Positions 1 through 6,244 are shown, numbered from the stretch's first letter. The stretch: 37,356 bases of DNA from an uncultured Clostridium sp. (GCA_947575745.1 CANPOS010000020.1:1-37356), one strand, 5' to 3'. Program-made: numbers and translations. Notes: a model not told the origin generated them from the sequence alone.

Positions 1-140
1 TATTATTTTATCACATTTTTATGTTAATTTCAAGTTTTGATTGGACTTTATATTTGATAGTTATAGTCCTTACAAAATTCACAACTCAAATAATCTATAC
101 ATATTATGTAATATACAGAAATAATTAAGGAGGAATTAAA

Positions 141-491
141 ATGTGTGGTTGTAGACGTAGAAAATGTTGTTGTTTGTATAACTCATGTCATAATGAAGAT
201 AAGAAATCTTATGAAACATTATGTAATGACGTTCCAAGCAACATAAATAATTACAACAATAACTGTAGTTGTGGGTTTGATGAAGAAGAAGATGTCTTTC
301 CTGAAAATCCAATGTTTGGTCAAAGTTATGTACCATTCCAAACTATGAACGAAACTTACATGCCATGTTCTGGATTAGAAAAAGGTACTATTTTCCCAGA
401 ATTAGTTAGTGAGTATTGTCCTGGTCAATCAATGGAAGAAATACAATATATAGCTGATACTAATATGATAAAGGAGGGCTGTAACAGATGA
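141..491 (+). CDS. cotJA: Spore coat associated protein CotJA
   Basis: 116 aa. The C-terminal half is recognisable as CotJA (PENPMFGQSYVPFQTM, then a GTIFPELVSEYCPGQSM segment). CotJA is a small component of the CotJ coat complex, made in the mother cell during sporulation. The start follows a strong AAGGAGGAATTAAA ribosome site. The first ~45 residues are an unusual extension with about nine cysteines (MCGCRRRKCCCLYNSC at the very N-terminus), not part of the short classical CotJA and possibly used for disulfide or metal cross-linking. The stop overlaps the cotJB start (ATGA), indicating translational coupling in a cotJABC operon. Family assignment is by motif recognition. Confidence 0.93.
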   Translation: MCGCRRRKCCCLYNSCHNEDKKSYETLCNDVPSNINNYNNNCSCGFDEEEDVFPENPMFGQSYVPFQTMNETYMPCSGLEKGTIFPELVSEYCPGQSMEEIQYIADTNMIKEGCNR

Positions 492-808
492 ATGAAAATG
501 ATGTAGTTGAAAATATTGAAAGCAGAGTTAGCTGTTCTTGTGAATGTACTTCTAGAGATAATGATACTCGTGAAGAAATGCTTAAAAAGATTAAATGTTA
601 TAATTTTGCAATAATCGAACTTGGTCTATATCTAAATACTCATCCTGACGATGAAAAAGCAATATGTTTACACAATAGCTATAATAAAACTCTTAGAGAT
701 TTAAAAGACAAATATCAAAAAGTATATGGCCCACTTACTATATTTTATCCATGTAATAAATGGCGTTGGCTTGAAGAACCTTGGCCATGGGAAGGAGGTA
801 TGTTCTAA
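488..808 (+). CDS. cotJB: Spore coat protein CotJB
   Basis: 106 aa, second gene of the cotJ operon, overlapping cotJA by 4 nt at its start and cotJC by one base at its end (TAATG). The CotJB signature is visible: an ~80-residue helical domain with EEMLKKIKCYNFAIIELGLY, LNTHPDDEKAI and the aromatic tail YGPLTIFYPCNKWRWLEEPWPWE. CotJB is thought to assemble with CotJA and CotJC in the coat. A short N-terminal extension with the cysteine cluster SCSCEC matches the cysteine-rich extension of CotJA, so the three proteins may share a cross-linking chemistry (inference). Confidence 0.94.
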   Translation: MNENDVVENIESRVSCSCECTSRDNDTREEMLKKIKCYNFAIIELGLYLNTHPDDEKAICLHNSYNKTLRDLKDKYQKVYGPLTIFYPCNKWRWLEEPWPWEGGMF

Positions 809-1014
809 TGTGGACTTACGATAAAATGCTTGAATACCCTATAAATATAAAGGAAACAAATACTGCTCTTGCAAAAAACATTATTTCTCAATATGGAGGT
901 CCTGATGGAGAACTTGCCGCTTCTCTTAGATATTTATCACAAAGATTTGGTATGCCTGATCAAAAGGCTAAAGCTACTTTGAATGATATAGGAACAGAAG
1001 AATTGGTACCTTGA
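808..1014 (+). CDS. cotJC: CotJC manganese-catalase-like coat protein, 5' part (interrupted gene)
   Basis: Encodes residues 1-65 of CotJC followed by four foreign codons and a stop (LVP then TGA) supplied by the inserted element. The ATG at 808 overlaps the cotJB stop and follows GGAGG at 793-797; a longer in-frame start upstream lies inside cotJB. CotJC is a ferritin-like dimanganese protein. Glu35 (GPDGELAAS) corresponds to a metal ligand of manganese catalases, and Glu65 begins the ExxH metal motif whose His is encoded on the other side of the element at 5681. Joining codon 65 (1000-1002) to 5675 gives an uninterrupted 226-aa CotJC reading GTEELAHLEM across the junction. In the present arrangement the protein cannot be made. 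Confidence 0.93.
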   Translation: MWTYDKMLEYPINIKETNTALAKNIISQYGGPDGELAASLRYLSQRFGMPDQKAKATLNDIGTEELVP

Positions 1015-1024
1015 TGATGTCAAT
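991..1024. other. Left attachment site (attL) of the cotJC intervening element
   Basis: The five bases AAGAA at 998-1002 recur at 5670-5674. The 22 bases at 1003-1024, starting TTGGTACC and continuing TTGATGATGTCAAT, are an inverted copy (20 of 22) of 5649-5670 at the other end. Left of the core is host cotJC sequence (GGAACAG). This is the layout expected of a large serine recombinase: half an attB joined to half an attP around a short core. The central dinucleotide would be GA (1000-1001). The exact cleavage point is inferred from symmetry. Confidence 0.88.
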
Positions 1025-1049
1025 AGTCAAAGACAGTGATTACAAATTA

Positions 1050-1065
1050 GCTATTGACTGTAAAA
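1050..1065. repeat. Subterminal inverted repeat, left copy
   Basis: GCTATTGACTGTAAAA matches, on the opposite strand and at 15 of 16 positions, the TTTTACAGCCAATAGC at 5560-5575 near the other end. It lies ~50 bp inside the left core. Bases 1019-1026 (GTCAATAG) also pair with 1051-1058, so the left end can fold. It could bind the recombinase, a directionality factor or a regulator (inference). Confidence 0.6.
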
Positions 1066-1180
1066 TTAGCTTAATGTTTTATGTAAAATGAGTATACCTA
1101 ATTTGACTTTCAAACATGGATTTGGTATTATGTAATTGTCGCTATATGCTTTGTGCAAGTCCATAACCGTAATTAAAGTT

Positions 1181-1384
1181 ATGGCAGAAAGGATTTTTAT
1201 GGGTTTTGAAACAGACAAAAACGCAACTGGCTTTAGTGTTTCCATTTCTTCCCAAGATGGCAAAACCTCTATCACTGTAAAAAGCAGACTTACTGCTGGC
1301 GAACCATTAAAAGTTGTATCAAAAGATGACGTTTTTGATGCACAACTATATGCTGTTTGCGAGGTGTTAGACGAAATGCCGTAA
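1181..1384 (+). CDS. Small protein of unknown function (element-borne)
   Basis: 67 aa from the ATG at 1181. A longer version would need a TTG at 1136. I do not recognise the family. It starts MAERIFMGFETDKNATGFSV and looks like a small beta-rich soluble protein with no membrane segment or cysteine cluster (one Cys near the C-terminus). Codon use looks coding, and the gene is followed directly by an intrinsic terminator, which supports it being real, but I see no strong ribosome site. It lies beside the left end and convergent with the recombinase gene, a plausible place for a recombination directionality factor; that role is speculation. Confidence 0.55.
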   Translation: MAERIFMGFETDKNATGFSVSISSQDGKTSITVKSRLTAGEPLKVVSKDDVFDAQLYAVCEVLDEMP

Positions 1385-1392
1385 TCCGTATG

Positions 1393-1430
1393 AACCACAT
1401 TTCTCGAAAGAGTTGTGTGGTTTTTATATT
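1393..1430 (+). terminator. Intrinsic terminator after the 67-aa gene
   Basis: AACCACA (1393-1399) pairs with TGTGGTT (1416-1422), with an inner CTC-GAAA-GAG hairpin, followed by a T-rich tail (TTTTTATATTTT). It terminates + strand transcripts converging on the recombinase gene. Confidence 0.75.
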
Positions 1431-2983
1431 TTAGATATTTTTGGATATATATGTAATTCAAAAGCAGTTGGGTCAGAATATTTTTTAACAGCTTTTTCTA
1501 TTTTTAAATATGTGATTTTAGCGATAATACTTTTTAGCAAGATATTTTTATCTTCAGCAGTTTCTAACTTATAATATAAATCAATTACATTTTCTAATTT
1601 AGGTATCAGTGTTTCTTTTTCATTCTGAATTTCTATATTTTTCTGTAATAACGAATTATATTCTTCTAATTTATTTTCTAAACTTTCAATATTATCTTTA
1701 ATAGTCTTTGAGCGATTTATAAACTCATCTTTACTATAAATACCATTTTCTAAAAAATCATAAATTTTATCAAGTTTAGCATTCTCCTTTTCTAATTCTT
1801 TTTTAGTAGAAATAATAGATTTCTCAATTGATTTGTTATTTTCAGCATTTGAATTATCTTTAATTTTATAGTCTACTTTATAGTTTTCAAGCCATATTTT
1901 TAAAGCATCAATAATTTTATCTTCTACGATATAAAGTTTAGAACTTACATTATCACATTTTGAATTAGAACATATAAGTGCTTCTGGCTTATCAGCCTTT
2001 GTATAAGGTCTTCGTTGCATAGGCTTTCCACATTTTTCACAAAAGACTAATCCTACTAATGGATTTTGAACTTGTTGGCTATATTTGACTTTTGGAGTGT
2101 TTTGTTTCTTTTTTTCTTGAACTAACTCCCAAGTTTTATCATCAATAATAGGCTCATGTAGTCCATCATAAATTAGATAGTCTTGATTACGAGGTCTACT
2201 AATAATAAGATGTCCATTTTTCGTTTTCTTTTTTTGTTTCCTTCTATTCCAAACAATTTTGCCAATATAAGTAGGATTTGAAAGAATATCTTTCACAGAA
2301 GAAATAGTCCATTCATTAGAAATTCTAGGTTTTAAATTCATATCATTTAATTGTTTTACAATTGAATTTATTGTGTTACTTTCAAATGTATATAATCTAA
2401 AAATTTCTTTCACAATAGGTGCTTCATCTTGATTTACTGATAAGCTATAACCTTTTGAATCTTTTAACTTTACTCTATTATATCCAAAAGGAGCAGTATT
2501 TCCTACAAACTTACCTTCTGAAACAGAAATTTCACGACCTCTTTGCAAACGCCTATTTATTGTCTTATATTCTCTCCTAGACATAAATAAGCCAAACTCA
2601 AAATATTCTTCATCAAATTCATTATCTGGATCATAAGTTTTAACAGGTGTAATAATTTTTGTATGAGAATATTTAAAAGCTTTCAAAACTCTACCTTGAT
2701 CAGCTGTGTCTCCACGAGCAAGTCTTTCTACTTCAACTACTAAAACGCCAGTCCATTTCTCATTTTCAACATCTTTTAGAAGTTTTTGCATTTCCTTTCT
2801 TTCACTAATTGTTTCACCACTTACAACTTCTCGATAAATTTTTGAAATATGTAGATTTCGCTTTTCAGCTAAAGTAGTTAAAATCTTCTCATGTCTTGCT
2901 AAAGTTTCGCCTTCTCCATATTTTTCAGATTCTATATCTTCTCTTGATTTTCTTAAATATATTGCATATGTGCCATTTTGCAC
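1424..2983 (-). CDS. Large serine site-specific recombinase
   Basis: 519 aa. Resolvase/invertase catalytic domain at ~1-150 with the nucleophile in YLRKSRED (Ser13) and the VVEVERLARG segment. The recombinase domain follows (GNTAPFGYNR, then IFRLY...IVKQLNDMN). A zinc ribbon lies at ~300-345 (CEKCGKPMQRR ... CSNSKCDN) and a long charged coiled coil at ~375-470. This is the SpoIVCA/large-serine-integrase architecture at normal length. Such enzymes act on short attP/attB sites with a two-base core, as found at both ends here. A GGAGGAAAT ribosome site precedes the ATG. With no integrase of another class present, this enzyme is the obvious catalyst for excising the element from cotJC. Confidence 0.95.
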   Translation of the reverse strand: MQNGTYAIYLRKSREDIESEKYGEGETLARHEKILTTLAEKRNLHISKIYREVVSGETISERKEMQKLLKDVENEKWTGVLVVEVERLARGDTADQGRVLKAFKYSHTKIITPVKTYDPDNEFDEEYFEFGLFMSRREYKTINRRLQRGREISVSEGKFVGNTAPFGYNRVKLKDSKGYSLSVNQDEAPIVKEIFRLYTFESNTINSIVKQLNDMNLKPRISNEWTISSVKDILSNPTYIGKIVWNRRKQKKKTKNGHLIISRPRNQDYLIYDGLHEPIIDDKTWELVQEKKKQNTPKVKYSQQVQNPLVGLVFCEKCGKPMQRRPYTKADKPEALICSNSKCDNVSSKLYIVEDKIIDALKIWLENYKVDYKIKDNSNAENNKSIEKSIISTKKELEKENAKLDKIYDFLENGIYSKDEFINRSKTIKDNIESLENKLEEYNSLLQKNIEIQNEKETLIPKLENVIDLYYKLETAEDKNILLKSIIAKITYLKIEKAVKKYSDPTAFELHIYPKISKI

Positions 2984-3037
2984 ATTTCCTCCTTTCTTTG
3001 TAACTTGTCTTTAACTTGCATTATCAATTACAACAAA

Positions 3038-3181
3038 CTACAACAAAGAAGGATTTATTTTTCTTATTAAATTAATAAGAACATTATCTATAGATTCTTT
3101 TTGAGTATTTATATTTTTTACAATATAATCGTCATAAAATTTTATTTTTGTATTTTCTAAAGTATATTCTTCTAACAACAT
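3038..3181 (-). CDS. Small 47-aa protein upstream of the recombinase
   Basis: Starts MLLEEYTLENTKIKFYDDYI and ends INPSLL. It reads cleanly from an ATG preceded by AAAGAGGCGATTTAT (good ribosome site) to TAG, 54 bp before the recombinase start, same strand, so probably one transcript. I recall similar short acidic proteins with a KIxFxDDY-type motif next to serine recombinases of clostridial elements, but cannot verify a family. Possible role: accessory or directionality factor (inference). It was found by direct translation. Confidence 0.6.
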   Translation of the reverse strand: MLLEEYTLENTKIKFYDDYIVKNINTQKESIDNVLINLIRKINPSLL

Positions 3182-3212
3182 ATAAATCGCCTCTTTAAAT
3201 GTATATTAAGTG

Positions 3213-3248
3213 AATAAAAAAATAGAAGAAAATTAGATTTCTTCTATT
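3213..3248 (-). terminator. Intrinsic terminator / attenuator upstream of the recombinase unit
   Basis: AATAGAAGAAA (3221-3231) and TTTCTTCTATT (3238-3248) form an 11-bp stem with a 6-nt loop. Read on the minus strand, it is followed by a run of seven T. It lies ~30 bp upstream of the 47-aa ORF start, inside its presumed leader, so it may attenuate recombinase expression or end an upstream short RNA. Confidence 0.65.
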
Positions 3249-3350
3249 CTATTATTATAAATCCTAAAACAATGAAATTATTTTGAAGTATTTTTGAAAT
3301 ATTCTATTTTTTGTATCCTTTAATTATTGGTCTATTGACTACATAGGAAA

Positions 3351-3399
3351 ATACTCATAAGGAGTATCTATAATGTATAAAAAGACAAGCTTTTTATAC
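3351..3399. other. Two adjacent hairpins in the recombinase upstream region
   Basis: ATACTC/GAGTAT (3351-3356 with 3362-3367) and GTATAAAAAG/CTTTTTATAC (3375-3384 with 3390-3399, perfect 10-bp stem). With the terminator at 3213-3248 they make a three-hairpin stretch in the ~340-bp gene-free region between the 47-aa gene and the divergent 75-aa gene. Read on the minus strand they would lie in the recombinase leader. Function unknown. Confidence 0.5.
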
Positions 3400-3449
3400 T
3401 ATTAATTTTGTTTTTTTCTATTAAGTTTTTATGTACAAAATTATGTATA

Positions 3450-3478
3450 TTGATAGTTTTATAAAAATTTGTTATAAT
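3450..3478 (+). promoter_or_regulatory. Sigma-A type promoter for the 75-aa gene
   Basis: TTGATA (3450-3455), 17-bp spacer, TATAAT (3473-3478), followed 45 bp later by an AGGAGG ribosome site and the ATG at 3524. Confidence 0.75.
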
Positions 3479-3523
3479 TATAATAAGTAACAATAGTTCA
3501 AAGTTTAAAGTAGGAGGTTCCAT

Positions 3524-3751
3524 ATGACAATCAATGAAAGATTTAACAACTTAGAAGAGCGGTTAGACACCTTAAAGGTGACAAATGCAATTAGTGAAAA
3601 TCGTTATTTAGCAGTAAAAACGATTTTACAGCAAGCAAAGAATTTCGTGGGACTGAAAAATCCACCTGGATTGCAACTGGATTCATTAGTAGTTCAGAAT
3701 TTGGACATAGCAGAAAACATGATTAAATCTGCTGAGGGCAAGGACTCGTAA
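3524..3751 (+). CDS. Small 75-aa protein of unknown function (element-borne)
   Basis: Has a consensus promoter, an AGGAGG ribosome site and its own terminator, so it is well supported as a gene, but I do not recognise the family. It starts MTINERFNNLEERLDTLKV and looks mainly helical and soluble, with a heptad-like first 25 residues. Codon 13 (3560-3562) is CGG, followed by T. This is the only zero-frame CGG I found in the window that does not coincide with a frameshift: reading it +1 would hit TAG at once. It is therefore relevant to interpreting the CGGA sites in the chromosomal genes. Confidence 0.7.
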   Translation: MTINERFNNLEERLDTLKVTNAISENRYLAVKTILQQAKNFVGLKNPPGLQLDSLVVQNLDIAENMIKSAEGKDS

Positions 3752-3770
3752 TAGAGTCCTTGTATTTTAC
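3739..3770 (+). terminator. Intrinsic terminator of the 75-aa gene
   Basis: CAAGGACTC (3739-3747) and GAGTCCTTG (3754-3762), a 9-bp perfect stem with a 6-nt loop, then TATTTTA. The gene's stop codon lies in the loop. Confidence 0.85.
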
Positions 3771-3786
3771 TAATTTTACAATTCAC

Positions 3787-3815
3787 TTGACAAAAGAACG
3801 AATGTTTGATAGTAT
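3787..3815 (+). promoter_or_regulatory. Promoter with LexA-like (SOS) operator ahead of the RhuM gene
   Basis: TTGACA (3787-3792), 17-bp spacer, TAGTAT (3810-3815). The spacer contains AGAACGAATGTTTG (3795-3808), which fits 12 of 14 positions of the Gram-positive LexA/DinR box CGAACRNRYGTTYC, with GAAC and GTT intact. An operator between -35 and -10 is a classical repression position, so the gene is probably induced by DNA damage (inference). Confidence 0.65.
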
Positions 3816-3845
3816 ATGACTAATGAGAAATGAGGTCGATATTAT

Positions 3846-4865
3846 ATGAATAATAAATTAATTGGAAATGAAAATAATATTGTATTTTATACAGATGAAG
3901 AAGATAATATTAAAGTTGAAGTTATATTGCAAAATGAAGATGTTTGGCTCAATATCGAATCATTAACAAAATTATTTAAAATAGATAGAACTGGGATAAC
4001 AAGACATATAAATAATATTTATAAAGATGAGGAACTAGAAGAAAATAGCACATGTGCAAAAATTGCACATATGGGTAACAGTGGAAAACAACAGTATTTT
4101 ACAAGTTATTATAATTTAGATATGATAATTTCAATTGGATTTAGAGCAAATTCAAAACCTGCAATAAAATTTAGAAAATGGGCAAATAAATTAATAAAAG
4201 AATATATGATAAAAGGATTTACGTTAGATGATAATAGATTTCTAAATGGTGGCAAAGTAAATGCACAATATTTTGATGAGTTATTAGAAAGAATAAAAAC
4301 TATTCGCACAAGTGAAAGAATTGCTTATCAGAAAATAACAGATTTATTTATAGCAACAGCTGTTGACTATAATCCGAATTCAGAAGAAGCATATATATTT
4401 TTTAAGATAGTTCAAAACAAATTGCATTATGCTATTTCTGGGCATACTGCTGCTGAAATTATTTATAATAGAGCTGATTCAAATAAAGAACATATGGGAC
4501 TTACGAATTGGAAAAATAGTCCAGATGGTTTAATATATAAGTATGATGTAACAACAGCTAAAAATTATTTAAATGAAGAAGAACTCAAAAAATTAAATGA
4601 TTTAACTAATTTCTTTATAGTATTTGCTGAAGACGAAGCAAAAGAAAGACATATAATGACAATGCAAAATTGGATTGATGCAACAGATGATTTATTAAAA
4701 TTTAGAAGAAAAAAGATATTAGAAAATGCAGGTTCAATATCACATAAAGAAGCTGTAGAAAAAGCCGAAAACGAATACGAAAAATTTAAAGTAAAACAAG
4801 ACTTGCAATATATTTCTAGTATGGATGAAATGTATCAAAGATATTTAGATGAAAGTAAAAAGTAG
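3846..4865 (+). CDS. RhuM-family protein
   Basis: 339 aa. Matches the RhuM family by its DNA-binding-like N-terminus (EDVWLNIESLTKLFKIDRTGITRHI), the QYFTSYYNLDMIISIGFR and KPAIKFRKWANKLIKEYMIKGF segments, and the C-terminal HYAISGHTAAEIIYNRAD plus HIMTMQNWIDATDDLLKFRR region. RhuM proteins occur on mobile elements and islands of many bacteria; biochemical function is poorly defined, and the N-terminus resembles phage antirepressor/Bro-type domains. GAGGTCG lies 8 nt before the ATG. Downstream of a LexA-like box, so possibly damage-induced. An intrinsic terminator follows. Confidence 0.88.
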   Translation: MNNKLIGNENNIVFYTDEEDNIKVEVILQNEDVWLNIESLTKLFKIDRTGITRHINNIYKDEELEENSTCAKIAHMGNSGKQQYFTSYYNLDMIISIGFRANSKPAIKFRKWANKLIKEYMIKGFTLDDNRFLNGGKVNAQYFDELLERIKTIRTSERIAYQKITDLFIATAVDYNPNSEEAYIFFKIVQNKLHYAISGHTAAEIIYNRADSNKEHMGLTNWKNSPDGLIYKYDVTTAKNYLNEEELKKLNDLTNFFIVFAEDEAKERHIMTMQNWIDATDDLLKFRRKKILENAGSISHKEAVEKAENEYEKFKVKQDLQYISSMDEMYQRYLDESKK

Positions 4866-4876
4866 ATTAAAAAGTT

Positions 4877-4912
4877 CACTAAGTGTATTAAAGTGCTTGG
4901 TGGGTTTTTTAT
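4877..4912 (+). terminator. Intrinsic terminator of the RhuM gene
   Basis: CACTAAGT (4877-4884) pairs with GCTTGGTG (4895-4902), including two G-U pairs, followed by a T run (4905-4910). Confidence 0.7.
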
Positions 4913-4964
4913 TATGGTATAAAAAAACATATTCTTCATAAAATTATTAATGGAGATATTTTAG

Positions 4965-5504
4965 ATGGATAATACTAAAATAAGAAGTTATCAAATAGTA
5001 AGTGCCATTTTTGTATGTATAGCTGGCACTTTATTACATTTTACATATAAGTTTTTTGGAGAAGATAGCTTTGTGGCATCATTTTCTGCAGTCAATGAAA
5101 GTGTGTGGGAGCATTTAAAGTTATTATTCTTTCCTTTGTTACTTACTACAATTATTGGTTATTTTTATATAGAAAAAAATGTACCTAATTTTTTATGCTC
5201 AAAAACTCTAGGAACAATAGCAGCTATGCTATTTATTATTATATTTTTCTACACCTATACAGGAATCATTGGAAAGAGCATTTTACTTATTGATATAGCT
5301 TCATTTTTCGTTGCAGTTATATTAGGAGAGTATTTAGCTTATAAACTTATGATTAGTAATTTTGAATGTAATAATATAATAGCTATAATTATTTTGTCAG
5401 TTATATTAATAGGTTTTATAGTATTTACGTACTTTACTCCTAAGATAGAAATTTTTAGAGATCCAGTAACCAATCAGTATGGAATTACTAAAAACATAGA
5501 ATAA
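4965..5504 (+). CDS. DUF6512-type integral membrane protein
   Basis: 179 aa with about five or six hydrophobic segments. The SVWEHLKLLFFPLLL signature after the first segment, and overall length, fit the DUF6512 family of uncharacterised clostridial membrane proteins; no catalytic residues are evident. GGAG ribosome site 9 nt upstream; it has its own terminator. As cargo of a 4.7-kb element it may serve the element or simply be a host gene picked up by it. Function unknown. Confidence 0.7.
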   Translation: MDNTKIRSYQIVSAIFVCIAGTLLHFTYKFFGEDSFVASFSAVNESVWEHLKLLFFPLLLTTIIGYFYIEKNVPNFLCSKTLGTIAAMLFIIIFFYTYTGIIGKSILLIDIASFFVAVILGEYLAYKLMISNFECNNIIAIIILSVILIGFIVFTYFTPKIEIFRDPVTNQYGITKNIE

Positions 5505-5513
5505 ACTAAAATT

Positions 5514-5549
5514 AAGTATGTGTAATTTTTGCACATACTTTTTATTTTT
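5514..5549 (+). terminator. Intrinsic terminator of the DUF6512 gene
   Basis: AAGTATGTG (5514-5522) pairs with CACATACTT (5532-5540), followed by TTTATTTTT. Confidence 0.8.
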
Positions 5550-5559
5550 AAAAACGAAA

Positions 5560-5575
5560 TTTTACAGCCAATAGC
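5560..5575. repeat. Subterminal inverted repeat, right copy
   Basis: TTTTACAGCCAATAGC, the inverted partner of 1050-1065, 97 bp inside the right core. Confidence 0.6.
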
Positions 5576-5610
5576 ACTAAATTTTTTTTTCGCCAACAAG
5601 TCGGCATATC

Positions 5611-5645
5611 ATGGTTTGTAAGAGATAAATCTCTAACACAACCAT
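5611..5645. repeat. Imperfect palindrome beside attR
   Basis: ATGGTTTGT at 5611 pairs with ACACAACCAT ending at 5645, around a central AGAGAT-AA-ATCTCT type stem. It sits directly next to the right attP arm. Candidate binding site for an accessory factor of recombination; no poly-T tract follows, so not a terminator. Confidence 0.5.
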
Positions 5646-5648
5646 TTA

Positions 5649-5681
5649 ATTGACATCATCATGGAACCAAAGAACTAGCTC
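5649..5681. other. Right attachment site (attR) of the cotJC intervening element
   Basis: ATTGACATCATCATGGAACC at 5649-5668 is the inverted partner of the left arm (1003-1024), followed by the AAGAA core at 5670-5674 and host cotJC codons CTA GCT CAC from 5675. The rejoined circle would carry a 48-bp near-palindromic attP centred on AGAA; the rejoined chromosome would read GGAACAGAAGAACTAGCTC. Confidence 0.88.
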
Positions 5682-6160
5682 ACTTAGAAATGGTTGGAAC
5701 TATTGTACACCAATTAACAAGAAATGCTTCTATTGAAGAAGTTGAAGCTGGAGGCTTAGCACCATACTATACAGATCATGGTTTAGGTGTATATCCTCAA
5801 GCAGCTTCTGGTACACCATTTAGTGCATCAGTTTTAGCAGTAAAAGGAGACCCTATTGCAGATTTACAAGAAGATTTAGCAGCAGAACAAAAAGCTAGAG
5901 CAACTTATGAAAAATTAATAGATTTATGTAGAGATTATCCTGATGTTGTTGACCCACTTAAGTTTTTAAGAGAAAGAGAAATCGTTCACTTCCAAAGATT
6001 TGGAGAGGCTTTAAGAGGAGTTCAAGATAAATTAGCTCAAAGGAAATTCTATATGAATAGTAATAATCCAATATTTACAAATAATCAAGATAACACTTAT
6101 ACACCAAATATGACTATAAATATTGGCATGAATAAAAACAATTGTGGTTGCGGAAGATAA
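5675..6160 (+). CDS. cotJC: CotJC manganese-catalase-like coat protein, 3' part (interrupted gene)
   Basis: Encodes residues 66-226 of CotJC starting LAHLEMVGTIVHQLTRNAS. It has no start or ribosome site at the join (the first ATG, 5690, is internal). Metal-ligand candidates: His68, Glu136 in AAEQKARATYEKL, and Glu167/His170 in REREIVHFQRFGEAL, matching the ferritin-like manganese-catalase pattern. The C-terminal ~40 residues are an Asn-rich tail ending NNCGCGR, beyond the usual ~190-aa family length and again cysteine-bearing like CotJA and CotJB. Expression must wait for excision of the element, unless the locus is permanently broken; the perfect frame and intact downstream sequence argue against decay. 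Confidence 0.92.
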   Translation, partial: LAHLEMVGTIVHQLTRNASIEEVEAGGLAPYYTDHGLGVYPQAASGTPFSASVLAVKGDPIADLQEDLAAEQKARATYEKLIDLCRDYPDVVDPLKFLREREIVHFQRFGEALRGVQDKLAQRKFYMNSNNPIFTNNQDNTYTPNMTINIGMNKNNCGCGR

Positions 6161-6161
6161 T

Positions 6162-6191
6162 AAAAAAGCTCTCGTTATGAGGGCTTTTTAG
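6162..6191. terminator. Bidirectional terminator between cotJC and the old ABC-F gene end
   Basis: AAAAAGCTCTC (ending 6173) pairs with GAGGGCTTTTT (6179-6189) around GTTAT, with A-rich and T-rich flanks on opposite sides, suited to both the cotJ operon and the convergent gene. Confidence 0.8.
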
Positions 6192-6211
6192 CTTTTATTC
6201 TTTTCAATAAC

Positions 6212-6244
6212 TTACAAGCTATTTGACAGTTTTTCCCATTCTTC
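6212..6244 (-). pseudogene. Displaced 3' end of the ABC-F gene
   Basis: On the minus strand this reads GAAGAATGG GAAAAACTG and on to TAA at 6212, i.e. EEWEKLSNSL and stop. It is the original C-terminus of the ABC-F protein now 1.6 kb away, cut off by the IS256-family insertion. Its first eight bases are the target duplication. Confidence 0.8.

Larger units (their letters stand above)
1003..5674. mobile_element. 4,672-bp skin-like intervening element in cotJC
   Basis: The segment between the two AAGAA cores separates cotJC codons 65 and 66. Removing it restores the reading frame and the conserved GTEELAHLEM sequence exactly, with no base gained or lost. Cargo: a small + gene (1181-1384), a large serine recombinase (1424-2983, -), a 47-aa partner (3038-3181, -), a 75-aa gene, a RhuM-family gene and a DUF6512-type membrane gene (all +). 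It has no phage structural, replication or conjugation genes. Precise excision at an attP/attB pair is what skin in sigK and similar sporulation-gene elements do. That excision happens in the mother cell is inference from position and enzyme type. Confidence 0.9.

Noticed and set aside
136..336. Minus-strand reading frame opposite cotJA
   Set aside because: Antisense shadow of a well-supported gene, no ribosome site, composition typical of complement translation.
808..6160. cotJC as an ordinary pseudogene decayed by transposition
   Set aside because: The two parts join exactly in frame at a recombinase core with attP-like arms, the junction restores a conserved motif, and the downstream part has no other damage.
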